64,000 nt of DNA from Gigaspora rosea (lineage: Eukaryota > Glomeromycota > Glomeromycetes > Diversisporales > Gigasporaceae): assembly GCA_003550325.1 (NCBI GenBank), contig QKWP01000341.1, forward strand, positions 90,721 to 154,720, in the 5' to 3' direction. Shown here piece after piece: positions 43,162 through 54,519 of this stretch. Within the stretch, counting starts at the first letter, position 1, and every line of letters begins with the position of its first letter. A model generated the notes under the pieces. It did not search any database, had not been told where the DNA came from, and worked only from the letters and a program-made list of their open reading frames with translations. The translations under genes and the position numbers were made by a program.

Positions 43162-43980
43162 TGAGACCCATGTGTTAATAGCACAGTGATTAGTACTCTG
43201 GGGTCATACTCGCAAGATTGCTAGTTTGAGTCTAGTGGATGACAAAATCTATGCAAGAGCTACAAGTAGTAGATCTATGATGAGGAGTTGCATATCTTTA
43301 CTGTTTCAAACAAGTTACTACAATAGCAATGAGTTGTATGACATAGCTACTAAAGTCATATGATATCCAGAAAAGAAAATAATCTGACAAGAAACGTCAT
43401 AAATATAAGGACTATCCACTATAAAGCATAATATGAACTTTAAATAAATAAAGATGATCCAGCTAGTGATCATGTGAGCTGGGAACTGCGGACCTAATAA
43501 TGAGGTCCTACACCATGGGGCCAGGAACCTGGGACATCAAGTGATGGACTTAGCAAGCATAGGCAGTGTTGTCATGGGACACGGACACAGACGGCGGACA
43601 GTCCGGGACGGGACGTCTGGGACATGTCCGCCCAGAATTTTTTTTGTCCCGGACATTTTGCGACTCAACACGTGATCATCTACCAATAAAATTCGTATAA
43701 TTCCGCAATTTGATTGGTTTTACCCGGCGGACATGTATCATGTTGGGACATTATTGCGGACATGTCCCGGACGTTCCGTCCTGGACTGTCCGCGTCCCTG
43801 AAAAATCGGCGGGACAATGTCCGTGTACAACACTGAGCATAGGTAACCTTTCTAGTACGGTGACGAAATCAGAAGCCATATGCCATTTCAATAACCTCTA
43901 CTGAAGCAATGAAATCTGGCCTCAGGACAACAGTATCCTGGAGTAGCTAAGACCTCAAAAAGATAGGTGAAGAGAAAAAA
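43162..43980 (+). mobile_element. tRNA-derived SINE, interrupted by a hAT MITE
   Basis: The 5' head matches the SINE at 44626, with an A-box-like TAGCACAGTGA (43179-43189) and an eroded B-box AGTTTGAGTCT (43223-43233). After 'ggactatccactata' it has a different 3' body ('cagctagtgatcatgtgagc...'). It ends in an A-rich tail. Direct repeats AAATCTTTGGT lie at 43151-43161 and 43981-43991. Without the MITE at 43564-43835 and its duplicated target the SINE is about 540 bp. Confidence 0.8.
43564..43835. mobile_element. hAT-type MITE inside a SINE (272 bp)
   Basis: Ends CAGTGTTGTCATGGGACACG and, inverted, CAGTGTTGTACACGGACATT. The perfect 8-bp direct repeat AGCATAGG lies at 43556-43563 and 43836-43843. 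Both subterminal regions are rich in 'gtcccggac'. It is GC-rich compared with its surroundings. Confidence 0.95.
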
Positions 43981-44189
43981 AAATCTTTGGTAGAATATAA
44001 ATTTTCTTAATATATTTACTATTTTGATTAATCTTATGTTTTTCTTTTTTCTATAATAGCAATTGTTTCTGTTCTTGTACTTACTTGTTCTTGAACTTAA
44101 AACAATTATGCAAAAAGGCTTTCAAATTTATAAAACATTTGATTGAATTTTTTGACCAAAATAGTTTGCAAATATTAGGTAATTAAGAG

Positions 44190-45264
44190 TAAAGGGTATG
44201 TAAATCATTTCTATTAATAAACGAGTCGCTAAAAATTTTATTTTTAATAAAAAGAAATTTTTATTAAGTAACTTTATTAAATTTTTAAATAAACTTGTAG
44301 AGGAGGTTTTTCTGATTTTAACAGTGGTCGAATCATTAAAATTGGCCCTGTAGAACATAAGATATTGTTGTTTTTATCTTCGCGACACTATTTTACTTAT
44401 TGTTTACATATGATTTGATTGGCCAATTTGTGATCGCCCCGCAGAATAGACCCCAGCCCTGCAAAAGTTGATACTATAAAAACTTTATCAAATTCCATTC
44501 AAAATTAATAAAATTTTTAGAATATGTATAATTTTTTATTACAAACAACTTTACTTAGTACAAAAAATCAATTTATATAGTAAAAAATTAATTTTTATAT
44601 GTAGCAATTTTTAAATTTGCATTAAGACCCTGGGTCGGATAGCGCAGTGGTTAGTGCTCCGGGGTCGCACTCGCAAGGTAGCCGGTTCGAGTCCAGTGGA
44701 TGACAAAAACCGTGCTAGGATCATGAGTGTCAAGATCTACGATGAGGAACGCATTTCTTCCCATTTATGGATAAAGGTACTACAGCGATAAAAGAGTTGC
44801 ATGACATAGCCACAGGAGTTATGTAACATCCAGAAAAGGAAAAATCCAACAAGAAACGTCGTAAACATAAGGACTATCCACTATAAAAGGAAAACAGAAA
44901 AGGCACCTGACGATACTACACTGACCAAGATGGAAAGTGGTTCCCGAGGTTGACGATAAACAGCTGACCTATAAAGCGACCTGGTGGATGTGTAGTCCTT
45001 AAAGCCACCTAAGATCTGGAAGGTACGGGGCACCGGCATGGAAGGCCTGCTGGAAATCCCTGCAGGTAAACGGACGATGGAGGGAGGTTTAGCGTAGTTA
45101 GGAATTCCCTAATAAAAATGTAATATGATGTAACAGAAACTAAATAAAGTATGCCATCCGGCGTCCCCTCAGAAGGGGTTTAAAAAAAAAATAAAAATTT
45201 GCATTAAAAATATTTTTTGTCACTAGTTTACTAATAGAAATGATCTATATACCCTCTACCTTTA
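44190..45264. mobile_element. TIR element hosting a SINE
   Basis: 'taaagggtatgtaaatcatt' followed by 'tctattaataaac' at the left is inverted at 45225-45264. Subtracting the SINE (44626-45194) and its duplication leaves about 490 bp of AT-rich, non-coding element. No clear target duplication. Confidence 0.55.
44626..45194 (+). mobile_element. Full-length tRNA-derived SINE (569 bp)
   Basis: A perfect 13-bp target duplication AAATTTGCATTAA lies at 44613-44625 and 45195-45207. The 5' end is tRNA-like, with an A box TAGCGCAGTGG (44640-44650) and an exact RNA polymerase III B box GGTTCGAGTCC (44684-44694). The body is followed by a short 3' hairpin CCCCT-caga-AGGGG and an A-rich tail. The sharp duplication and intact boxes suggest a recent insertion. 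Non-autonomous; it would need a LINE partner, not seen here. Confidence 0.92.
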
Positions 45265-45540
45265 AACAACAGAAACAAATTTTGTGATTCACATTTAAGT
45301 AGAAAATCGCAGATAAAGGGTATAAAATAATTGATATTTTATAATAAATCATAGTGGAATTTAATAGTAAATTTCTATAGTGTGCAAATAGGGCTTGCTT
45401 ATATATAAAAATATTTTTTTATTAAGTAACTCTTTCTTGTTGCTTAATTGAAAGTTGTATATAGATTGTTTATAGGTTTTTGAACATGGATCTAAATATA
45501 TCCATTTTAATGGATCTGGATCTTTTAAGACCAGATCCAA

Positions 45541-45577
45541 AAAAGAGAGAGAGAAAGAGAGAGAGAAAGAGAGAGAA
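45541..45577. repeat. GA microsatellite
   Basis: Runs of 'gaga' with 'gaaa' interruptions. Confidence 0.9.
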
Positions 45578-45665
45578 TTCATATTAGTATCCAAGCCTAG
45601 TCATATTGGACCACCCCATGAATGATTCATGGATAGTCCATTCCATGTGGAACCCTAATAGTTTC

Positions 45666-45944
45666 TCACCTTCAAGGTACAAATCCCAAAAAATTCAATG
45701 CATTTCTTCATAATTCTTTTGTAACAAAATTAGATTATAATTTCTTGCTATTTGGATTTGGAAAGCATGCCTGTCAAAATAGAAACTATGCTGTTACTTT
45801 GACTATGATAACTTTATCTCATATTATATTAAAACAAAATCTCAAAACTAAATTTGAGGATGTAGTACTAAATCTCATAAAGGAATCTTAATTGGGCCAG
45901 CAAAACCTTATGAATCTAGTATTGTATTTAAGAATAGTGATTAA
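45666..45944 (+). pseudogene. Cytochrome P450 last-exon fragment, inverted duplicate
   Basis: Plus strand reads 'NPKKFNAFLHNSFVTKLDYN' then 'FLLFGFGKHACQNRNYAVTL'. That is the P450 heme-binding loop F-x-x-G-x-x-x-C, with the Cys that ligates heme. It ends (after one frame change) 'GPAKPYESSIVFKNSD' and a TAA at 45942-45944. It is an inverted copy of the P450 exon at 46034-46305. The two face each other tail to tail, separated by about 50 bp. No upstream exons of this copy exist. Confidence 0.82.
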
Positions 45945-46305
45945 TAGACTTGATTTACCCATATAACTACTAGTACATGCACTATAAACTTTATAATACA
46001 GTGGACTAATGGTTATATGGGTAAATCAAGCTATTAATCACTATTCTTAAATACAATACTAGATTCATAAGGCTTTGCTGGCCCAATTAAGAATCCTTTT
46101 TGAGATTTAGGTACTGCATCCTCCAAATTAGTTTTGAGATTATAATATGATGTAAAGTTATCATAGTCAAAGTAACAGCATAGTTTCTGCCTGGACAGTC
46201 ATGCTTTCCGAATCCAAATAGCAAGAAATTACGATAATTTTGTTAGAGAAGAATTATGACGAAATAATTGAATTCTTTAGGATTTATACCTTGAAGTTCC
46301 TCATC
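45666..46305. repeat. Large inverted repeat (arms ~290-315 bp)
   Basis: 'cttcaaggtacaaatccc' (45671) pairs with 'ggatttataccttgaag' (46279-46295). The match continues through the P450 exon to 'gatttacccatataac' / 'gttatatgggtaaatc'. The loop is about 50 bp (45967-46012). Confidence 0.9.
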
Positions 46306-47810
46306 AAAGCTTAATCCAACAAAGTCTAGAGAAACTATACAATATATAATTTTAAATTATTAGAGAAAGTAGTAGAGGTTATTTTAGTAAGGATAACAAT
46401 CCCAAACAAATTACCTTTTAGAATTTGATATCTATCCATAAATGTATAAGAGTCAGTAAGACATCGACATGGAAATCTAAGTATATCAGAGTTTAATCTG
46501 TAAGTTTCTTTAATTAACCTATCCAACATTACCATTTAATATTATCACAAGATTTAAAGTTTCTATTATACTGTTTATTAATTTCTTGAGCTTCCTGGTA
46601 CAATTCTTGCCAATATTCCTTCTTTTTGGCCAATTCTAATTTTCATATAAAATATATTTAAATTATCTTAACAATTTATAATACAAAATAAAAGAATATA
46701 ACTAACCATATAAAGCATAGGAAGCTCGATTAGACGTAGATGACATAGCAACTAAGAAAAATATTCCAATTATGTCAGCAATCAAATTACAATTTGAGCT
46801 ATTTCTGGATTGTTTAATAAATACTGTAATACATATGCCTATTATTTTAAATTATATTATTTAAATGTTAATATAATAATAATTGAGAAAATTTTCATTT
46901 TCTAAATAACTTACTGGAACAACCCAGGTATCTCCTAATTTTTTTCTTATGAAAACGTTTTTTGACAATTAGTTTAATATGTTTAACAATTGCTCGTTTA
47001 TATTTTGACATAAATCGTAAAGAAAATCTATTGGATAATAGAAAAATAAATAATGACATTTAAATAAATATATTAGCATGCATAGATAGGTTGATTTAAA
47101 ATTTTAAAAAGTATAAAAATATGGTCTAGATCTTTTAAAAGCATAATAAAAACATGCTGAGTCTTCGAAAGTATATTATAAATAAATTATGAGCCTGTAC
47201 AGTTGGCAAAAAATTTATTTATCAAGCTTATGCAGATTTCTAAAGTAAGATTTAAAAATTTACGTTGCAAGTTGGTCATGAAGTGAGGGATGTATAAAGG
47301 ATTATATGTTTGGTGCAAAAAAAGCTTTTACAATTGAACCAACTAAGTTTTTGAAAATTCTAAAAGTTCCTCATTATGGCCACATTCCTAAGTTTTTATA
47401 GGGGTAACTAAGTTAGCTAAGATAATCGTGAGAAAAAACTTTGTAAAAAAATATATATATATACATACTTCGCCAACAAAAATATTCACTGCTACCATCG
47501 CAAAAATATTTCGCAAGACTTTATGTGGGTCATTAATAACTTTCAGTTTTATAGTAATTAAATGTTTTTTAAACATTCTTGATAATTCTATAGGATAATT
47601 CATTATTAAATGCTTATGAACTTAAAATACAAATATAAATATTGATTTCAATAACATTTTGCTGCATTTGATCCATAATGTCATTTAGTTTCTTTGAAAA
47701 ATTCTCTCAACAATTTAATAGTTTTGTTTATATCATTTGCAACATTGTAAATATATATTCTGCCACTAATTGCTGTTTTCAAATCAAAGAATGGTTTAAA
47801 TGTATAATAT
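46034..47810 (-). pseudogene. Cytochrome P450 gene, multi-exon, decayed
   Basis: Exons on the minus strand in order are: 47603-47469 ('RNIFAMVAVNIFVGE', donor GTATGT); 47397-~47235 ('CGHNEELLEFSKT' then TAG, then frameshifted 'FIHPSLHDQL'); 47027-46915 ('FSLRFMSKYKRAIVKHIKLI'); 46823-46707 (I-helix region 'GIFFLVAMSSTSNRASYALY'); and 46635-~46370 ('LAKKKEYWQELYQEAQEINK', one-base loss at ~46531, then K-helix ExxR in 'KETYRLNSD'). The final exon, to 46034, carries the heme loop 'FGFGKHDCPGR' and ends 'IVFKNSD'. All the splice junctions I could trace join in frame, so decay is recent and limited to about one stop and three shifts. The product would be an ER-anchored haem mono-oxygenase. The 5' exon is not identified; 47640-47810 has a weak coding stretch. 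Confidence 0.85.
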
Positions 47811-47987
47811 TATAGTAATTACTAACAACATCAGTACCTGAATAAAAAGTTATTAATTGGCTCAATATGTATAATGAAATATTTCGCCATGCTATTAAGA
47901 AATAATAAATTACAAATAGAACATGAAGAATTATTTGGACACTTGAAAACAGTTAAGTATACAATATTGGCAAAAATTGTAGAATAA

Positions 47988-48054
47988 CAGTAATTTGGCA
48001 AATGATCACGTACCGCTCTGCGGCACGTGTAGCCAATAATTTGCCAAATTACTG
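47988..48054. repeat. 67-bp palindrome (possible mini-MITE)
   Basis: CAGTAATTTGGCAAAT is perfectly inverted as ATTTGCCAAATTACTG, with GCGGCACGTG-type inner pairing. Single-copy within the window. Confidence 0.7.
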
Positions 48055-48072
48055 TATTCGCCCAATATTGGT

Positions 48073-48210
48073 GTTATCCGGCAATTTATGATCATGATTG
48101 GTAGGGAGTTGCTCGCTGAGTTTTGATTTAAATAAACATGTTTACATCATAACTCATGAAAAAATAACAAGAAGAAATAATTTCATGATCATATGAGTTT
48201 GCCGGATAAC
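48073..48210. repeat. Inverted repeat GTTATCCGGCAA
   Basis: GTTATCCGGCAA..TGATCATGA at the left is inverted at the right as TCATGATCATATGAG..TTGCCGGATAAC. Possibly a small DNA element; no target duplication seen. 48211-48633 shows no gene. Confidence 0.5.
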
Positions 48211-48635
48211 CACATCACGTGAAAGCATGTAATGACGTCATTTGTTTACTAGTCACCTAAACCCTAACAATTATCTAACTTAGGCTGAATGACTATCAGA
48301 AAAATAGCACAGAGTTAACTGTTCTTCAATCTATTCGAATTTATTTTTTAAGAAAAAAGTAAACCTTTTCCCGTGATTCAGCATGCATAAATCTCAATGT
48401 ATGTCAAATAATTGGAAATTGATAATTAACAGGTGGTTCATTCTAAGAAAGTTACCTTTATATTAGTTGCAATTATTATTAAATGTTAATATAGAAAAAC
48501 TTACTAGTTTAATACGCTTCCTCGTTATATGGAATTAAGCTAATTTTACAATTAATCCTACGATAAATAATTAAAATATGTTTTCTATCAAAATTTTAAT
48601 CATTTTTTTATATATTTCTTGCAAAAATCTAAATA

Positions 48636-48767
48636 CAGTTAACTCTCTCTATAACTAGCCGATAGTTCTGGTCGTAAAAAAAGATCACTGGACGAATTAT
48701 TATTATGTTTTCTTTAAAAAAAAACGCCTCTTTATATAAAGAGATTCGTTACAAAATGAGTTAACTG
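48636..48767. mobile_element. pogo/Tigger-like MITE (132 bp)
   Basis: CAGTTAACTC at the left is inverted as GAGTTAACTG at the right, with TA on each side (48634-48635, 48768-48769). The start CAGTTAACTCTCTCTATAA is typical of pogo-related elements. Confidence 0.75.
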
Positions 48768-49017
48768 TATAATCGTATGCTAATGTAAAGGTGTTAATTG
48801 TATTATTGCGTACCCATCTAACTTTCGGCAAAGAATTTATGATGTTGAATCGTTGTGATCAGATGATTTTTGATACTTGCTTATATACGATTTTGAGAAA
48901 ATCGAGTTTGTCGTGTTTGGGCTGATCCGGGTTAATCAAAATTTCGTGATTGAATTGGGTAATCCCGTGATGTACAAACCCCAAAGCAAATCAATTTCCG
49001 TTTGTAATTGTAGAGGT

Positions 49018-49225
49018 CCAATCCGGATAACCGTCATCCGTTTATCCGTATCTGAATTATCCGGATAATCCAGAACGGGTAAACAGATCCGATATCTGAG
49101 TAATCCGACTGATATTCGGATAATTATTCGGATATCAATAGTAAACAGATATCCGCTACCCTTTATCCGAGTATACGATCCGAGCTTTCGATAAGTATTC
49201 GGATAAACGCTATCCGTATTGGAAA
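49018..49225. repeat. Cluster of ATCCGGATAA motifs
   Basis: About a dozen 'atccg' / 'cggat' motifs in both orientations, probably the subterminal array of a degraded DNA transposon. A related cluster is at 50865-50960. Reading frames here are by-products of the repeats. 49226-50600 shows no gene. Confidence 0.55.
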
Positions 49226-50609
49226 TATAATTGAAAAATGTAGCCGTACCGAAATTTATTCGACATTTTTGGGCAGTATGGGCCCTTTCTATTGCAAAGC
49301 CCCCATGTAATATCAATACAAATTATTACAAAATTTATATAATTAGCTATAGGGAGTAAAGTTGGTTTTGGATCGATCTAAATTTCTGAAAATAAATCCA
49401 AAACTCACATACAACTTTATTTGGTTAAATTTACGTTACTTAGATAATATTATTTTCGGTCATAAGCAATTATATCGATTTTTTAGATTAACCCTAAATC
49501 GTCTGTCTTTAAATCGCCGAAAATACTCACTTGCCAACTCTAATAGGACGTATCTTCAGTCAAAATGTATCATTGTGAGATTAAAATATTATTAATAAAA
49601 AAAATTAATTAATATGGTCGTCATCGATTAACTATCTATGTTAATGCCCGAAATGATTTGTTATACCGAATAAATTGTTACAAATAACATGTTACAATTA
49701 GTTTTTTAACAATTTTCACGTTTTGATTAACGTTTCTCATATTATTAATATTAAGTTTATTGATCGTTGGTTGATTACAACTATACGTACTGTACGCTAA
49801 AATTTTTGCCGATCACTTTTACCAGCCAATCGGATGCCGGAAAAGAACCATACCTGATACGTACAGTACGTACTGTACGCTAAAATTTTCAGGCATCATA
49901 TAAATGGCACATCACTAATTACAACTACCTGAGCGCGAATTTTTTATTCTACCTGACAATTTACATACCCATTTAGGCTTTCTTATTGAGTCTATTGTTG
50001 GTATCTAATTATAAAATTGGTCCAGCCAAATAAGTAAATGTTAAATAGTATTCGGTAAATTTATGTAGTAATCAGAAAGAACTTCCAAATCAAAAAAAAA
50101 ATTCTTACAGTTGAACATATGCGATAATAATGTATAACCCAAATTTTATAAGTAAAAACTAGTGATCTCAAGAATCGACTTTATTTAATCGACGTAGTAA
50201 TCAACTAAAGTCAACTAGTTGATTAATTTATAGAATGAACCCTTTGTTTCGGTTTACAAAATAATGTATCACAGCCCACATTATAATCAGTTGCAATCTC
50301 CTGATTTTCATCTGATTGCGCGAATGCGAACGATATTTAGTAAGGAAGCAAAATAATTGGGAAATACTATTTTATATTAATCTTTGGTTTAGCCTTTTAA
50401 TCAAATTTGTAGACCGCACACTAATACAATCGAATATAATCATTTGAATAATCACCTGATTGTTGTCCGGTTGCGCGATTGTACGATGAGCATAGATTTT
50501 GCTGACAAATTTTATGAAAATAATATATTGATATTGTATCTTTGGCCAAAAAACGCTCTTTACAATCTTTTACAACCGCACAACTGGACAATTATTGTAA
50601 CTATTAAGG

Positions 50610-50985
50610 AGGGAGAGGGTATGCGTTTAACCGATCGGGTCTCTGCCCGTGGGTGACCCGTGGGTTGACCCACCCGCGGGTGACCCAGGTGACACCCACC
50701 CGGGTCAAAACACTAGACGTGCATTTATTGATGAATTAAAAATGCATATATCAGATAATAGCTATTAATAAATGAATGTTTTAACATTTGACCAATTTCA
50801 CCATTTCACCGTTTCACCATATACATTATTAAAGATTATCTATAGATAATTATCTGAAATTAAAGTAATTATCCGGATAAATTATCTGTTGATCAAAATC
50901 ATTATCCGTTATCTATATTATCCGGATAATCCGGATAAAAAACCTAGCAGATCCGAACACTATTTTGACCCGGGTCAAAATAGAA
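50610..50985. repeat. Degraded hAT-like ends (GGGTGACCC and ATCCGGATAA arrays)
   Basis: 50635-50712 is a dense array of 'gggtgaccc' ending in CAAAACACTA, a hAT-like right terminus. 50865-50960 is an ATCCGGATAA array ending CCGAACACTA. Neither has a matching left end nearby. TTTTGACCCGGGTCAAAA (50963-50980) is a perfect palindrome at the junction. The interrupted arrangement suggests nested insertions followed by deletion. Confidence 0.5.
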
Positions 50986-51529
50986 TTTCCCTAAATATAT
51001 TATGAATATACAGTATATTAAACATATAATAATTATATATTTTTTTTCTTTCTGTTAACTCTCTTATAACTTTATTATTAATAATATATTTATTATATAG
51101 ATACAATATAATTTTATACATAAAATAATATGTTATTGTAATAATCTAATAATAATAATAAGGCCACAAAATTAATTTCTTGGATTTCATAACTCGACCG
51201 TTCTAAAAATAAAGAATCTAAATTTCAACTTTTTTGAAAAATTAGTCAATAGAAATATACAGTAATTACTGCCGTAAATCCGGCGTGGGAAAGTTTAAAG
51301 ATTTATGACAATTACCACTTTAACGCTATAAATCTAATTCAGAGTTAATGGTCAATTAACATCAATTGTGCGCTTTAATATTTTATTATAATATATTTGT
51401 GCCTTTGATTGGTCGTGCACCAGGCTCATCTTGCACAATTAGATCAAATCATGCTTACTTTTATTGTTATGATTTAATATATGTTAACAAGTGCAAGCAT
51501 CTGCATTATGTACATCGTGTATGATACGC

Positions 51530-51627
51530 AGAAATGGCTTAAAATGGTCAAAATGTGCGATATTTTTAAGAGTTAGATGACGGAATGGCTTAAAATGTTC
51601 AAAATGTGCGATATTTTGACTAAGCAG
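51530..51627. repeat. Tandem duplication of ~55 bp
   Basis: 'aatggcttaaaatg.tcaaaatgtgcgatattt' occurs twice in a row. Flanks 50986-51780 otherwise show no gene. Confidence 0.8.
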
Positions 51628-51789
51628 ACTAAGGAGGTTTTGTAGCATCAACTTAGTTTATATTTTAGGCCTTGACTACTAATACGAGATGACAACTACC
51701 GGTAATAAAATTATTTTTGAGTTTACATATGCTGATCTTACTGTGCCTTCATTGCACCACACGTGTTTAGAAAATTTTAATGCAAACTA

Positions 51790-53370
51790 ACCAGAATACT
51801 ATAGTAACAGAATACATAACATGTAAGTTCTGTAATAGAATTTAACACCAAAGCAATTCATAGTAGAAACTATTTGCAACAAACTCAACTTTAACATATT
51901 GTTTGGTCGCCAAAATAACGAATAAGTTTTAACAAAATTTTTTGTGTACTAATAATAACTCAATCTCAAATATAGTTGTTTATAGAAAAAAGAGAAATCT
52001 ATTTTTAGATCCAGTTAAAAGTTTTAAAAAAACCATGCTTGTCATGTTTTTATATATTTACTAGCACATTAATCGAATTCACAATGATCATTGTTGTGAT
52101 CAAAAATGTAAAAAAGTAACTTGACGTGACTTTTTTAAAAACCTATGGACCTAAAAATATATTTTTCTCTTTTATATTGAAAAAGTTTTATAACAGAAAT
52201 TTTTATATAATAATTCTAATGAATCAACCTAACCTTAACCATATACTGTGGTCACTAGAATAGCAGTAACTGAATTTTTAATGATAACTTATGCAACAGA
52301 ATTCTTTGCAAGCTTATGATATCAGTCCATTAGCTCCAATTCAAACAACTCGACCTTAACTACATAATATAGGTACAAAATAACGAGTAGGTGCTGTGTC
52401 AAAATTTTTTTTATAGTAACTCATGATTAACGTCAAGTTAATGTCTACTTTTAACTTTATACATACTAAATTTGTAACAAATTTTTTGGCAGTATCTCTG
52501 GTAGAAGTCACAAAATTCTAATACAAACTAACTTGACCACAATCACACATCATGGTTACTGGAATTGTGAGTGTTGTAACAGAATTTTTTTTACAGTAGC
52601 GTAGAAATTGGGATAATTCCAATATTAACACAACCTTAACCAATATGTGCATTGCTTTCGTAAGTAAGATTATAACAGAGCTTTATAACAACTTATAGTA
52701 GAAACCACAAAAATTCTAATTCAAACTAACTTGATCTTAATCACATATTGTAGTAATAGAGCAGCAAGTTCTGCAACAGAATTTTTTGCAATAACTTATA
52801 ATAGAAACCAGTGTATAAAATCTGATCCCAAAAGTATGTGAATCTTGTGCACATTGTATACATAATTTATGTGAACAATTTTAAAAACTTGTGCTCTATG
52901 TGCACAACTTCTAATTTTACTAATGATTTTGGTGCACTATTTAGCCCAAAAGTATGTGAATTCTGTTCACATTTCTAGCCAAAAATATGTGAAACTTTTT
53001 AAAAACATGTGCACATAGATTTTATACACCGATAGAAACTATAATAATTCTAATACTAATTAAGCTGCTATGTGCAATACATTAACAAGTAAGTTCTATA
53101 ACAGAATTTTTAATGTATCTTAAGTTAGAAAGCATGAAAATTATAACAAATTAACTCAATCTTAATCACATATCATGATAGCAAAATAGCAAGTAAGTTC
53201 GGTAACAGAATTTGTTATAGTAACTTATTATAATAATTTCAATACTAATACAACTAAGTGTACCTATTAGCAATAAGTTCTATAACCAAATTTTTATAGT
53301 AGGTAAGTTTTATAACAATTATATAGAAATTATGATATTTTTAGTACCAACTCAACTTTAAATATAATAT
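51790..53370. repeat. Diverged tandem satellite, ~105-bp unit
   Basis: About ten to twelve units like 'aagttctgtaacagaattttt' ... 'agtaacttatagtagaaacc' ... 'aacttgaccttaatcacatat'. Isolated units of the same family appear at ~34070-34200, ~36770-36930, ~37205-37390 and 57430-57590. A hAT MITE (52809-53031) interrupts it. Confidence 0.75.
52809..53031. mobile_element. hAT-type MITE inside satellite (223 bp)
   Basis: Ends CAGTGTATAAAATCT and, inverted, CGGTGTATAAAATCT. The perfect 8-bp direct repeat ATAGAAAC lies at 52801-52808 and 53032-53039. Subterminal 'aaaagtatgtgaa' and 'catgtgcacat' motifs. Confidence 0.95.
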
Positions 53371-53469
53371 GTGCTGCATTATTGTCCGAAGCGTAGCTGA
53401 GGAAACTTTACTTCTAGATATTAGAGATCTGTCACATTACGTGATGACGTCTGTCATGCCGCTAGGGTT

Positions 53470-54107
53470 TAGAGCATGAGTAAAAAATTTGGCATGCCCA
53501 TATTGGCATGCCATTAGGTCAAGGCATGCCCAAAGGGCATGCCCATTTAAGTTCATGTAATTACAACTGTTATTAGCCAATTATATAACATAAATCACAG
53601 AATTTGCATTAAAAGAATTCTTTTTTTTTATTCAATTTTGCTTTATAAAGTATTACTATATCGTGGCTCTTGATATAACAGAGACTAAGTAAAATCTTGA
53701 TATAATGGATCAAAATTCAATTTCATATCATAATAAATACTACTAGATATGATGGATTTACTAATAAAATTCTTGATAAAGCTGATTTTAAAAAATTCCT
53801 CACTATGTCCTAAGGTACTATATCATATCAAGAGCTACTATGTATATCTATGATTTTTGAATTCAAAATTTTATTCTACTATATATTATATTTTGCACAA
53901 ATTCATATGATATATAAAATTCATATTTTAAAGCTCAATATATAACCAATTATGATATTGAATTGGACAATTAGATTAGAAGTTTATAGACTATAACAGA
54001 TAATATATTTTTGGTATATTGAAGTTTCTATAGGTTAGGGTTAGGTTGGAATTAAGTATGGGCATGCCCTCAAGGGCATGCCCCATGCCCCTGTGCCCTG
54101 CACTCTA
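53470..54107. mobile_element. Probable hAT-like element with GGCATGCC arrays
   Basis: TAGAG ends (53470, and inverted CTCTA at 54107). Clusters of GGCATGCCC lie just inside each end (53502-53550 and 54060-54090) in mirror arrangement. I cannot see an 8-bp target duplication, so the ends are provisional. Confidence 0.5.
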
Positions 54108-54214
54108 CACACTGCGTAATTAGCCAATAAATGCGTCACGTGCTAACACAACAAAAAAATAAAAATTTTTAATATTTAAGTTTTAATAAAACTTAATCGT
54201 AGTATGCTAATAGT

Positions 54215-54512
54215 AGTTTTTTTTATTAAGTAAATTGACCTTCATTATTAAGACAATTTTGTTCGCCATAACAAAATCTACCTACCTCTAAATTTTTATA
54301 AAAATCAGATAATTTTTTACTAATAGACATTTGTAAAAACTAACTGGCGTTATAATAGTTTTTTTTGGTACAAAGTGTATTTTATAAAAATCAACTAATA
54401 AAAAAGCATCCAATTTTTATGAAAATTTAGAGGTAAGTGAACTTATAATAATGAATAAAATTGTCTTATTAATTAAGATCGATTTACTTAATAAAAAATT
54501 TGCTGACTATGC
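54215..54512. repeat. Imperfect inverted repeat (~300 bp)
   Basis: 'ttttattaagtaaattgacc' and 'attaagacaattttgtt' on the left recur inverted on the right ('aataaaattgtcttattaat', 'cgatttacttaataaaaaa'). Confidence 0.65.
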
Positions 54513-54519
54513 ATCAAAG

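Noticed and set aside
44640-44694. Possible tRNA gene
   Set aside because: A and B boxes are present, but there is no acceptor-stem pairing and the sequence continues into a SINE body with an A tail and target duplication.
48936-49316. 126-residue minus-strand frame
   Set aside because: Mostly encoded by the ATCCGGATAA motif cluster; no domain recognised and no counterpart elsewhere.
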